Assembly (NCBI RefSeq): GCF_017311415.1
Contig: NZ_JAEKIS010000018.1
Span: 1-64,000 of the forward strand
Source: Salipiger abyssi
Lineage (GTDB): Bacteria; Pseudomonadota; Alphaproteobacteria; Rhodobacterales; Rhodobacteraceae
Reading direction: 5' to 3'
DNA length: 64,000 nt
The notes under the pieces were generated by a model. That model saw only the letters and a program-made list of their open reading frames with translations, ran no database searches and was not told where the DNA came from. The position numbers were made by a program, and so were the translations under genes. Shown here piece after piece: positions 1 to 7,762 of this stretch (positions within the stretch are counted from its first letter, which is position 1; each line of letters opens with the position of its first letter).

Positions 1-147
1 GAAAATCGCGGCGGCTGATTTGTGGTTAAGGCCGGTCAGTGAGGCGGCGCGATCAGCGGTGATATCGGTTGCGAAGAGGCGCAGAAGATCCCGGAACTTT
101 CTCTCCGAAATTCTCCCCCGAAATAGATACCGGTTTTTCTGAGACAT
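1..147 (-). mobile_element. IS1595-family transposase, N-terminal part (cut by window edge)
   Basis: A 49-codon reading frame starts at ATG 147 and runs off the window. Its product begins MSQKNRYLFRGRISERKFR and continues with an LLRLFATDITADRAASLTGL-type segment. This resembles the N-terminal helix-turn-helix region of IS1595/ISXO2-type transposases (basic leader, then a LLxLFxxDxTAxxAAxLTGLN pattern). The catalytic DDE part would lie outside the window, so whether the element is intact cannot be judged. The upstream end of the element is probably around 180-200, but no terminal repeat could be defined. Family assignment is from memory of the family pattern. Confidence 0.7.
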
Positions 148-362
148 GAGAGCACCTTAGCATACTCTCAGAACACCTCAGCTGGAATAGACCCTTTCAG
201 AAAATCAGAAGCACGACCTAAGCCGGGCCCAGCGGCTGCCCGGGGGATGCCGCACTGACGATCTGAACCCCTTGATTTATCCCGACCAAGTCCGAATGAC
301 CTCGAAACGAAGCACGGGTTTCACCAAAGCGGCAGCCCGCCCGGACGGGCAGCCGCTGGGCC

Positions 363-427
363 CGCCTCTCGGCGTTTGCTTGCAAACGCCTGCCAGCAAC
401 ACATCGCTTTGCGATGTGTGAGAGGCG
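363..427. repeat. Three-way-junction palindromic element
   Basis: The outer arms CGCCTCTC (363-370) and GAGAGGCG (420-427) are exact complements. They enclose two perfect hairpins: GGCGTTTGC/GCAAACGCC (371-379 with 382-390, loop TT) and ACACATCGC/GCGATGTGT (399-407 with 411-419, loop TTT). An 8-nt single-stranded spacer separates the hairpins. All three stems are free of mismatches, so as RNA or single-stranded DNA this would fold into a compact cloverleaf-like shape. Function is unknown; it may be an extragenic repeat or a small non-autonomous element. Confidence 0.6.
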
Positions 428-472
428 GCGCTGCGCGCCTTGTTCCGGGCCAAGGGCACCGTTCAAACGTAG

Positions 473-491
473 GGTGGGCAATTTGCCCACC
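473..491. repeat. Dispersed GGTGGGCAA palindrome, copy 1
   Basis: GGTGGGCAATTTGCCCACC is a near-perfect palindrome with 9-bp arms, preceded by GTTCAAACGTA, as in the copy at 29863. It belongs to a family repeated at 20786, 20830, 26610, 29796, 29863, 51164 and in variant form at 49189 and 51218. All copies are intergenic. Confidence 0.75.
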
Positions 492-507
492 CACCGCACC
501 ACAACGC

Positions 508-1719
508 TCAGCGCTTGTGCGTCTCCGCCGAGACCGCGCCTTCCAGCCCGGTGGAGCCATAGAGCCAGTCGACGATATCGTACCAGTTCTCCGGCGATTT
601 CGCACTCATCACCGCGTTGCGCAGCTCTGCGTGGGCGCCGGCGGGGTGATAGACATGCTGGCCGATCTCACGCGATTGCAGCTGCACCCGCGCGGTGCGC
701 AGCTCGCGCAGATCCTGATAGGTGCTGAACGCCGTGCCAAGATCGTCATAGGTTTCCATGCAGTGGGCGAGCGCTACCGCGTCCTCCATCGCCATACAGG
801 CGCCCTGTGCGAAATATTGCAGCATCGGGTGCGCCGCATCGCCCAAGAGCACCACGCGCCCGTCGACCCAGTTCGACACCGGATCGCGGTCGCAAAGCAC
901 CCAGCGCTTCCAGTTCTGTCCCCGGTCGATAATCTGGCGGGCCACTGGCGCCACATGCTCGAAGCCCAGCTTCACCTCCTCATGGGTGACGCTGACACCC
1001 GCCTCGGGCGAGGGTGCGTCGTTGTGATAGGTCACCACGAGGTTGAACTGCTTCCAGCCCTTCAGCGGGTAATGCACGATATGGCATTTCGGCCCCGCCC
1101 AAAGCGTCGCCGCGTTCCAGCGCAGATCCTCGGGCATGTCCTCGGTGGGGATCACCGAGCGATAGGTGGTGTGGCCCGAGACGCGCGGCGCACCGTCGCC
1201 CACCACCCGCTTGCGGATGTTCGACCACAGCCCGTCGGCGCCCACCAGCATATGGCCGGTGACCCGCTCTCCGTCGGCGAGGATCGCCGTGGCAGTGCTG
1301 CCGTCCTGATCGTAATCGACCACCTCGGCGGAGGTGCGCAGCTCGACCAGAGGATGCGCCTCGCAAGCGCGCAGGAAGACCGCATGCAGATCGCCCCGGT
1401 GGATCACCGCGTAGGGGTTCTTGAACCGCGCGCGGAAATTGTCGTCGAGCGGGATGCGGGTGATCTCGGTGCCGGCGATGGCGTCCATAAGGCGCAGATT
1501 GTCGATGTAGACGGCCATCGCGCGCGCCTCGTCGCCGACGCCGAGATAATCGAACGCGTGAAAGGCGTTGGGGCCAAGCTGAATGCCGGCGCCAATCTCA
1601 CCCAGCTCGGGCGCGCGCTCCAGCACCAGCGAGCGAAAGCCCTTCTGCGCGAGGCCGATGGCGGTGGCGAGCCCGCCGATACCGCCGCCGGCGATCAGGA
1701 TGGGAAGGTCTTGGGTCAT
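508..1719 (-). CDS. 3-hydroxybenzoate 6-hydroxylase (FAD monooxygenase)
   Basis: 403 residues. This flavoprotein monooxygenase would convert 3-hydroxybenzoate to gentisate using NAD(P)H and O2, feeding the ring-cleavage genes of the same operon. The FAD fingerprint GGGIGG is at residues 11-16, a conserved LVGADGLWS segment (DG motif) at 158-166, and the second FAD-binding GD motif LLGDAAHPM at 291-299. Length matches NagX/XlnD/MhbM-type enzymes. It is the last gene of the minus-strand operon, about 75 bp after the TRAP permease. Context favours 3-hydroxybenzoate over salicylate; a salicylate 1-hydroxylase would feed catechol enzymes, which are absent here. Confidence 0.85.
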   Translation of the reverse strand: MTQDLPILIAGGGIGGLATAIGLAQKGFRSLVLERAPELGEIGAGIQLGPNAFHAFDYLGVGDEARAMAVYIDNLRLMDAIAGTEITRIPLDDNFRARFKNPYAVIHRGDLHAVFLRACEAHPLVELRTSAEVVDYDQDGSTATAILADGERVTGHMLVGADGLWSNIRKRVVGDGAPRVSGHTTYRSVIPTEDMPEDLRWNAATLWAGPKCHIVHYPLKGWKQFNLVVTYHNDAPSPEAGVSVTHEEVKLGFEHVAPVARQIIDRGQNWKRWVLCDRDPVSNWVDGRVVLLGDAAHPMLQYFAQGACMAMEDAVALAHCMETYDDLGTAFSTYQDLRELRTARVQLQSREIGQHVYHPAGAHAELRNAVMSAKSPENWYDIVDWLYGSTGLEGAVSAETHKR

Positions 1720-1794
1720 GACAAATCTCCTCTGTTCGGCCAGGACGGGTCCGGGCCGGAGTTTCTTCGGTCGGGGGGGTTGGGGTGGTCCGCC

Positions 1795-3057
1795 CTAGAA
1801 CGGGTGGACCATCCAGGGGATAAGGATCACGGACAGGATAACGAGCACGGTCGCCAGCACATAGGGCACGACCAGCCGCGACAGGGTGAGGATAGGCACC
1901 TTCGACAGCGCCGCTGCGATATAGAGTCCGGTGCCCACCGGCGGGGTCAGCAGGCCCAGCACCAGCGTGAGGCTCATCATCACGCCGAACTGGATCGGGT
2001 CGATGCCGTATTGCCCGACAGCCACCGGCAGCAGGATCGGCGTCAGGATGATCAGCGCCGCGATGCCATCGAGGAACATGCCCACAGCGGTCAGCGCAAC
2101 CATGATCAGCAGCATGAAGACGATGGGATCGTCCGACAGCGAGGTGATGAAGGCCGCCACCGCCTGCGGGATCTGGTTATAGGTCAGCACCCAGCCAAAG
2201 ATTTTGGCCGCCATGATCAGGAACAGAACGATAGCCGAGTTGACGACCGTGCGGTCGATGATCACCGGGATGGATTTCAGCGGAAGCTCTCGGAAGATCA
2301 GCCCGCCGAAGATCAGCGCCACCACGATGGCCGCAGCCGCACTTTCGGTCGGGGTGAAGATGCCCGCCGAGATACCGCCCACGATGGTCAGCGGGATCAG
2401 CATGGTGGCCAGCCCCGGCAGCGTCGCCTTCCAGCGCGGGATGTCGGGCAGGCCCGATCCCGCCGCCAGCGGGTTGTGATTGCGCCCGGCCTGCCACATG
2501 GCAATCGACACCATGAAGACGAAGAGCATCAGCCCCGGCATGATGCCCGCGGTGAACATCTCGGCAATCGAGACCTGCGCGATCACGCCATAGATGATGA
2601 ACACCATGGAGGGCGGAATGATCGGCCCGAGCAGGCCCGCCGAGGCGGTGAGCCCCGCCGCATAGCCGCGCTTGTAGCCGTCGCGCTCCATCTCGGGCAC
2701 CACGACGCGGCTCATCACCGCCATCTGCGCGGTGGCCGAGCCCATGATCGCCGCCAGCGCCAGGTTCGAGATCAGGTTCACGATGACCAGATTGTGCGGC
2801 ACCCGTGTCAGCCAGACCCGCACCGCGAGAATGATCCGCCGCGTCAGCCCGCTTTCGTTCATGATCTCGCCCAGAAGAACAAAGAGCGGAATGGCCAGCA
2901 GGTCGAAATTCTCGACCGAGCCGAAGGCGATCTGCGGGATCGCCGAAAGGATCGCCACATTGCCCGAAAACGCCACGAAGGCGAGGGTGGCCCCGATCAG
3001 CACGAAGGCGATGGGCATGCCGATGAGCATCAGCCCGAGAAAGACACCGCCGGTCAC
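1795..3057 (-). CDS. dctM: TRAP transporter large permease (DctM family)
   Basis: 420 residues of nearly continuous hydrophobic segments, the length expected for the 12-helix DctM subunit that couples substrate entry to the sodium gradient. The start is taken as GTG 3057, whose GTGA overlaps the stop of the small permease gene, a typical coupled arrangement; the reading frame is open further upstream but that part is a shadow of the small permease. Typical segments such as PPSMVFIIYG and FGVMM near the C-terminus support the family. It lies inside the gentisate operon, so the cargo is inferred to be 3-hydroxybenzoate or a similar aromatic acid. Confidence 0.88.
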   Translation of the reverse strand: MTGGVFLGLMLIGMPIAFVLIGATLAFVAFSGNVAILSAIPQIAFGSVENFDLLAIPLFVLLGEIMNESGLTRRIILAVRVWLTRVPHNLVIVNLISNLALAAIMGSATAQMAVMSRVVVPEMERDGYKRGYAAGLTASAGLLGPIIPPSMVFIIYGVIAQVSIAEMFTAGIMPGLMLFVFMVSIAMWQAGRNHNPLAAGSGLPDIPRWKATLPGLATMLIPLTIVGGISAGIFTPTESAAAAIVVALIFGGLIFRELPLKSIPVIIDRTVVNSAIVLFLIMAAKIFGWVLTYNQIPQAVAAFITSLSDDPIVFMLLIMVALTAVGMFLDGIAALIILTPILLPVAVGQYGIDPIQFGVMMSLTLVLGLLTPPVGTGLYIAAALSKVPILTLSRLVVPYVLATVLVILSVILIPWMVHPF

Positions 3058-3548
3058 GCCAGCCTCCCCGTCAGCTTGCCGATGGACTCCGCCAGATGGC
3101 CCAGCACATGGATGAGCGCGGTGGCGCAGAAAATCGGAAAAATGTAAAAGAACGGCGCCTTGGGCCAACCGGTGGTGATGATCTGCTCGAACTCGACGGC
3201 GGGCGAGCGCACCCAGCCGATGCCTGCGTTCAGCAGGATCGCCAGCATGCCCGCGATCAGCGCCCAGACCAGCGCGTCGATCCAGGGCTGCGCCACGCGG
3301 GGCAGCCTGTCGACCAGCAGCGTCACGCCGATCTGCGCCTTGTCGCGGATCGAGATCGAGACCGCCACCAGCGTCAGCCAGACCAGCAGGATCGCCGCCA
3401 GCTCCTCGGCATAGACGATGGGTTTGCCGGCGAGATAACGCATCGCCACATTGACCACGATCAGCCCCACAAAGAGGATGACAAGGGCCCGGCTGGCCCA
3501 GCGTTCCAGCCGGACCAGCCCGCCCGAAAGAGCGGGAAGGAAGTTCAC
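3054..3548 (-). CDS. dctQ: TRAP transporter small permease (DctQ family)
   Basis: 164 residues with about four membrane spans (roughly 20-38, 50-66, 88-108 and 128-152), the usual DctQ layout. The start GTG 3548 overlaps the stop of dctP in a GTGA arrangement and its own stop overlaps the dctM start, so the three subunits are translationally coupled. It contains the family-typical ..YAEELAAILLVWLT.. segment around residues 45-60. It forms the membrane complex with DctM. Confidence 0.87.
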   Translation of the reverse strand: MNFLPALSGGLVRLERWASRALVILFVGLIVVNVAMRYLAGKPIVYAEELAAILLVWLTLVAVSISIRDKAQIGVTLLVDRLPRVAQPWIDALVWALIAGMLAILLNAGIGWVRSPAVEFEQIITTGWPKAPFFYIFPIFCATALIHVLGHLAESIGKLTGRLA

Positions 3549-4534
3549 TCGCTTTGCTCCGCGTCCACTTCGCTCTGGAATTCGGCGATGAGCGGATATT
3601 GCGCAAAGCTCGCCTGCACTGCCTCGTCGGCAGCGGCGAAGGCGCTCTCGCCGTCTTCGAGATGCAGGATCTCCAGCTTGCCTTCGAGCGAGGCGAGGTT
3701 GCTCTCCTCCGCCGTCACTTGGCTCTCCGAGCCCCAGGCCAGCGCCTCGTCCACGACCTCCTGGAAGGCCGCCTTCTGCTCATCGCTGAGGCTCATCCAC
3801 GTCGGGTTGGAGACCATCATCACCGCCGGGAAGGCCATGTGGTTGGTGATCGTCAGCCCCTTGGCCACCTCGTCGAACTTGAGGCCCACGAGCGCGTCGA
3901 GGTCGATGTCGATGCCGTCGAGCAGGCCGGTTTGCAGCGCCTGATAGACCTGGGTGAGGTTCACCGGGGTCGGCACCGCGCCGACCTCGCCCCACCAGAC
4001 TTTCATCGCCGGGAAGGGCACGATGCGGATCTTCTTGTCCGCCAGATCCTCGACCGACGCGGCGGGCGCGTCCTGCATCAGGATGTGGCGCATGCCGGCA
4101 AAGGTGTAGCCCACGCCGTGCAGGTTGGCGCGTTGCAGCTCTTCCAGCATCTTTTGCGCGGCGGGCAGATCGGCGGCGGCCTGCGCCTCGGTCACGTCGG
4201 CAAAGAGATGCGGCGTGAACCAGCCCTGCATCGAAGGCGCGCGCAGGCTTGTGATGGCGGCGGTCATCAGACCGGCATCCAGAAGCCCGGCGGAGAGCTG
4301 CTGGAACATCTCCTGTTCCGAGCCGAGCTGGCCGGCAGGAAACACGGCAACGGTCAGATCGCCATCGGTGGCCTCGGGCAGCTTTTCGGCGATGCGGTTG
4401 GCGACCTTGGTCCAGACGTGGCTCGGGGGCGTGATCAGCCCCATGCGCAGCTCGCGTGCCTGCGCCGCGCCGGCGGCCACGGAGGCCATCAGCGCGCCGA
4501 CAAGCGCGGATTTGGTGAATTTCGCGAAGATCAT
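3545..4534 (-). CDS. dctP: TRAP transporter substrate-binding protein (DctP family)
   Basis: 329 residues. An N-terminal signal peptide with a hydrophobic core (about residues 8-25) ends in AQA followed by the mature RELRMG start. The family-typical SEQEMFQQLSAG and VYQALQTGLLDG segments (the latter about residue 195) mark a periplasmic TRAP receptor. The gene is preceded by a purine-rich ribosome site (GAAGGGGGAG) just before ATG 4534. It sits directly behind the maleylpyruvate isomerase gene of the gentisate operon, so it is probably the receptor for 3-hydroxybenzoate or gentisate; the ligand cannot be read from the sequence. Confidence 0.88.
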   Translation of the reverse strand: MIFAKFTKSALVGALMASVAAGAAQARELRMGLITPPSHVWTKVANRIAEKLPEATDGDLTVAVFPAGQLGSEQEMFQQLSAGLLDAGLMTAAITSLRAPSMQGWFTPHLFADVTEAQAAADLPAAQKMLEELQRANLHGVGYTFAGMRHILMQDAPAASVEDLADKKIRIVPFPAMKVWWGEVGAVPTPVNLTQVYQALQTGLLDGIDIDLDALVGLKFDEVAKGLTITNHMAFPAVMMVSNPTWMSLSDEQKAAFQEVVDEALAWGSESQVTAEESNLASLEGKLEILHLEDGESAFAAADEAVQASFAQYPLIAEFQSEVDAEQSE

Positions 4535-4579
4535 GGAAGCTCCCCCTTCTTCGTGACGGTAAAACAGCGTGGCCTGAAA

Positions 4580-5227
4580 TCAGGCCTCGCTGTCGGGTTG
4601 GGTCTTTGGATGCGCATCGGCAAAGGCCGCCAATGCGTTGCACGCCTCGGTGATGCGGTTGACATTGCTCAGCCCCGAGATGTCGACCTTGAACCGCGCG
4701 GCGGAAAACACCTGCGGCACCAGGCAGATATCGGCCAGCGAGGGTGTCTCGCCAAAGCAGAAGGTGCTTTGCGGACGGCCCGCCAACAGCGCCTCACAGG
4801 CGTTGAGCCCGTCGGCGATCCAGCGCCCGCACCAGGCATCCAGCACGTCCTGATCGGCGTTGAACTCCGCCTTGAGGTAATCGAGCACGCGCAGGTTTTG
4901 CAGCGGGTGCACATCGCAGGCGATGACCTGGGAAAAGGCCCGGACCAGCGCGCGCAGGTCCGGATCCTCGGGCACCAGCCTGGCGCCCGGTTTGGTCTCG
5001 TCCAGCCATTCGATGATCGCCAGCGACTGGGTGAGGCGGAAATCGCCCTCCTGCAACGCCGGCACCAGCGCCTGCGGGTTCAGCGCGCGGTATTCGGGCG
5101 TCTTCTGCTGCCCTCCATCCTTGCGCAGATGCACCGAGGTGAAATCGTACTCGATCCCCTTCAGATTGAAGGCGATGCGGCAGCGATAGGCGCTGGAAGA
5201 CCGGAAATAGCCGTGGAAGTGGATCAT
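4580..5227 (-). CDS. Maleylpyruvate isomerase, GST-zeta type
   Basis: 215 residues, the normal length of zeta-class glutathione transferases. The N-terminal glutathione site SSSAYRCRIAF (from residue 10) is the variant of the SSCSxRVR motif, with the catalytic serine retained. QALVPALQ and LTQSLAIIEWLDE are the other expected thioredoxin-fold segments, followed by an all-helical C-terminal half. It would isomerise maleylpyruvate to fumarylpyruvate with glutathione. Its start overlaps the stop of the hydrolase gene by 4 bp (ATGA), so the two consecutive steps are coupled. Maleylacetoacetate isomerase is the alternative reading, made less likely by the gentisate genes around it. Confidence 0.88.
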   Translation of the reverse strand: MIHFHGYFRSSSAYRCRIAFNLKGIEYDFTSVHLRKDGGQQKTPEYRALNPQALVPALQEGDFRLTQSLAIIEWLDETKPGARLVPEDPDLRALVRAFSQVIACDVHPLQNLRVLDYLKAEFNADQDVLDAWCGRWIADGLNACEALLAGRPQSTFCFGETPSLADICLVPQVFSAARFKVDISGLSNVNRITEACNALAAFADAHPKTQPDSEA

Positions 5228-5919
5228 TCCGCCGCACCGATGGTCAGCTTGATCGGGTCCAGCCCGTCGACGCCGCCGGTGATCACATCACCCGCCACAA
5301 CCGCGCCCACACCCGCCGGCGTGCCGGTCATAATCACGTCGCCCGGTTGCAGGTGGTAAAAGCCCGAGAGGTGCGAGACGATCTCGTCCACCTTCCAGAT
5401 CAGATCGTTCAGCGTGGCCTCCTGCTTGGTCTCGCCATTTACTTCGAGATGGATCTTTTGCGGGCCGAGCGCCTCGAAATCGGCGGCTTTGGTGATCGGC
5501 GCGAAGACGGCGGATTGCTCCACATCCTTGCCCAGATCCCAGGGGCGCTGCTTGGCACGGGCGGCGAGTTGCAGGTCGCGCCGAGTCATGTCGAGCCCGC
5601 AGGCATAGCCGTAGATCGCCTTGGCCGCCTCGGCGGTATCGGCTTTGAAGACCGGCGCGCCGATGGCGATCACCAGTTCCATCTCGTAGTGGAAGTTCTC
5701 GGTGCCCGGCGGATAGGGGATCTCGGTATCGGTCGCCTGCGTCGTCAGCGCCGATTTGGTGAAGTAGAACGGCGCCTCGCGGTCGACCTCGACCCCCATC
5801 TCGGCGGCGTGGGCGGCGTAGTTGCGGCCAACGCAAAAGATGCGGTGAACGGGGTATTCGGCGCTTTCTCCCTTGACCGGTACGGTGGGCCAGGCGGGAG
5901 AAGAGAAGAGATTGGTCAT
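5224..5919 (-). CDS. Fumarylpyruvate hydrolase (FAH family)
   Basis: 231 residues, matching short FAH-family hydrolases such as NagK. Metal ligands of the family are visible: HYEMELVIAIG supplies Glu79 and Glu81, and GLDMTRRDLQ supplies Asp110. The C-terminal GDVIMTGTPAGVG segment is the family hallmark. It would split fumarylpyruvate into fumarate and pyruvate, the last step of the gentisate route. It overlaps the GST-type isomerase downstream by 4 bp and follows the DinB-type isomerase by 36 bp. Confidence 0.88.
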   Translation of the reverse strand: MTNLFSSPAWPTVPVKGESAEYPVHRIFCVGRNYAAHAAEMGVEVDREAPFYFTKSALTTQATDTEIPYPPGTENFHYEMELVIAIGAPVFKADTAEAAKAIYGYACGLDMTRRDLQLAARAKQRPWDLGKDVEQSAVFAPITKAADFEALGPQKIHLEVNGETKQEATLNDLIWKVDEIVSHLSGFYHLQPGDVIMTGTPAGVGAVVAGDVITGGVDGLDPIKLTIGAAE

Positions 5920-5955
5920 GCGTCGTTTCCTTTTGAATTCAGATATTTGCCCAGA

Positions 5956-6519
5956 TCATTCCGGGCGCAGAACGGGCGGCAGGTCGCGCATCCGCGCGCC
6001 GTTGCCCAGATCAAGCGCACTCTGCCAGAGCATCCGGGCGCGTTCCATCGCCGTTGCGCGCAACGGGCGCGGGTTTCCATCCGCGCCGGCGCCCTCCAGA
6101 TCCCAGCCAGCGCCGGGAAGATCGCGCCAGACCACATCGAGATGTACGGCGGAATGGTCGAAGAGATGGCGCAACGCGCGCGGCGGCAGCGTCGCTCCAA
6201 GGTCGAGATCCTCGAGCGCGTCCCATTCGGGATCGCGCAGCGGCGGGATCTCTGTGCCGGCGGCTGCGGCCTCGGCCTGACGCGAGATCGCCCGTGCCTG
6301 ATAAGAGACCGCACAGATCACATGCGCCCGCGTTTTGCCCGCCACCTGCGACGGCGCATAAAGCGCCGCATCGTCCAGCTCATTGAGCTTGCGGGCGAAA
6401 TAGGCGGTGCCGCTGCGCGCCAGCGCGAGATCCTGCGCCGGCGCCTCGGACGCGTCGTAACGCGCGCCAAGGCCCTGACGCTGGCGCAGGGCGTCCCGCG
6501 CCTCGTCGAGCGTGCTCAT
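5956..6519 (-). CDS. DinB/MDMPI-type maleylpyruvate isomerase-family protein
   Basis: 187 residues. The pattern TRAHVICAVSYQAR (64-77) and the LFDHSAVHLDVVWRDL segment (119-134) resemble the four-helix metalloenzyme fold of mycothiol-dependent maleylpyruvate isomerases. The usual second histidine of the first motif is Ala70 here, and the position of the expected glutamate four residues before His126 is His122, so the metal site looks altered. The start ATG 6519 lies just after the dioxygenase stop (6522). Alphaproteobacteria do not make mycothiol, so either glutathione is used or the protein has another role. Two isomerase folds in one operon are notable. Confidence 0.75.
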   Translation of the reverse strand: MSTLDEARDALRQRQGLGARYDASEAPAQDLALARSGTAYFARKLNELDDAALYAPSQVAGKTRAHVICAVSYQARAISRQAEAAAAGTEIPPLRDPEWDALEDLDLGATLPPRALRHLFDHSAVHLDVVWRDLPGAGWDLEGAGADGNPRPLRATAMERARMLWQSALDLGNGARMRDLPPVLRPE

Positions 6520-6521
6520 GC

Positions 6522-7601
6522 TTACCCCGCGTCTTCGATCTGCGTGCGGTCGAAATGCAGCCGCTCCATGATCGGCGCATCCGAGAAACGGAACAGGTCG
6601 AAGGAGGTCTCCGCCTGAAGCGACCACGGCACCCAGGAGGGGATGACGAAGATATCGCCCTTCTCGACCTTGTGCTCGGTGCCGCCCATGACGATGGCGC
6701 CCTTGCCCTCGAAGACCTGGAAGACCGTGGAACCGACCTCGCGCCGCAGCGCCGTTTCGGTGCCCGCGCGCAGTCGGTGGAACTCGGCCCGGATGGTCGG
6801 CATCACGTCGCCGCCGGTGGTCGGGTTCACATAGCGGATCGCCGCGTGGCCCTGTTCGATCGTGGCGGGATGCCCCTCCTCTTCCAGCAGCAGCTGCTGG
6901 GTGAGCGCCGCATCGGTATATTCCCAGCGATAGGCACCGATGGGCGAAGACACGGTGTTCTGAAGCTGCGACAGCGGGCGCAGGCCCGGGTGGCACCAGA
7001 GCCGCTCGCCGCGCGAATAGTTGGGCGTGGCATAGTCGGTCACCCGGTCGGAGCCGAACTCGAAAAAGCCCACATCCATCTGATAGGAGAACGGGATATC
7101 CAGCCCGTCGATCCAGGCCATCGGCGCATCCAGCTCATTGTGGTGCCCGTGGAAGTTCCAGCCCGGCGTCAGCAGGAAATCGCCGCGCGACATGCGCACC
7201 GGATCGCCGTTGACCACGGTCCAGACGCCTTCTCCCTCGACGACGAAGCGGAAGGCGTTCTGCGAGTGGCGGTGTTCGGGGGCGGTTTCCTTGGGCCCGA
7301 GATACTGGATCGCGCACCACAGCGTTGGCGAAATGTAAGCCTCGCCGCCGAGCCCGGGGTTGGCGAGCCCGATGGCGCGGCGCTCGCCGCCACGACCCAC
7401 CGGCACCAGATCGCCCGAGGCCTGCGCCAGCGGGTAGAGATCAGACCATTTCCAGACATGGGCCACCGCCTTGGGGCGCGGATGGCGCGGCATCAGATCG
7501 CCGGTCTGGGTCCAGAGCGGGTTCAGATGCTGGGCTTTGAAATCGGCGTAGAGCTGGCGCAGCTCCGGGCTGTCGACAGGCTGCATGGCGTCGGCGTCCA
7601 T
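6522..7601 (-). CDS. Gentisate 1,2-dioxygenase
   Basis: 359 residues forming a bicupin. The first cupin shows metal-binding histidines in EHRHSQNAFRFV (His110, His112) and FHGHHN (about His151). The second cupin, around residues 270-345, includes GSTVFQVFEGKGAI and lacks an equally clear histidine pair. It opens gentisate between C1 and C2 to maleylpyruvate with Fe(II). Start ATG 7601 is chosen because GGGAGG lies 7 nt upstream; an upstream in-frame ATG at 7628 has no such site. It is the first gene of the eight-gene operon and faces the MarR regulator. Confidence 0.92.
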   Translation of the reverse strand: MDADAMQPVDSPELRQLYADFKAQHLNPLWTQTGDLMPRHPRPKAVAHVWKWSDLYPLAQASGDLVPVGRGGERRAIGLANPGLGGEAYISPTLWCAIQYLGPKETAPEHRHSQNAFRFVVEGEGVWTVVNGDPVRMSRGDFLLTPGWNFHGHHNELDAPMAWIDGLDIPFSYQMDVGFFEFGSDRVTDYATPNYSRGERLWCHPGLRPLSQLQNTVSSPIGAYRWEYTDAALTQQLLLEEEGHPATIEQGHAAIRYVNPTTGGDVMPTIRAEFHRLRAGTETALRREVGSTVFQVFEGKGAIVMGGTEHKVEKGDIFVIPSWVPWSLQAETSFDLFRFSDAPIMERLHFDRTQIEDAG

Positions 7602-7640
7602 CGGTTCCTCCCTTCGGATGACTCGCATTCTTTAATAGGT

Positions 7641-7690
7641 AGTATGCGTATCATGTTGCCTCTGTCAATAATGATAAGTACACTTCTTAT
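7641..7690 (-). promoter_or_regulatory. Promoter of gentisate operon with candidate MarR operator
   Basis: Read on the minus strand, TTGACA (7668-7663) and CATACT (7646-7641) are separated by 16 bp, a good sigma-70-type promoter that would start transcription about 35 bp before the dioxygenase ATG. Directly upstream at 7674-7690 lies ATAAGTACACTTCTTAT, an interrupted palindrome (ATAAG-N7-CTTAT) of the size bound by MarR dimers. Location between the divergent operon and marR gene fits autoregulation. Operator identity is inferred. Confidence 0.55.
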
Positions 7691-7762
7691 ATTTACACCA
7701 CCTCCCCGATTTGCCCGGCGCCGTCGCTTGTCGGGTCAAGCGGGTTCGGATAGGGACGACAT

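Larger units (their letters stand above)
148..507. other. Gene-free palindrome-rich stretch between IS element and gentisate operon
   Basis: No coding sequence with plausible composition is seen here. The stretch holds an 18-bp perfect inverted repeat (225-242 GGGCCCAGCGGCTGCCCG with its complement at 346-363), a compact three-stem element (363-427) and one copy of the dispersed GGTGGGCAA palindrome (473-491). The location directly beside a transposase suggests a landing site for small mobile or repetitive elements. Confidence 0.6.

Noticed and set aside
376-3147. Very long plus-strand open frame opposite the gentisate operon
   Set aside because: It is rich in Arg/His/Gly/Gln as expected for the antisense of a high-GC gene, and the minus strand carries clear hydroxylase and TRAP genes.
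3554-5359. 600-codon plus-strand open frame opposite dctP and the isomerase
   Set aside because: Low-complexity His/Arg/Leu composition typical of antisense frames; no domain recognised.
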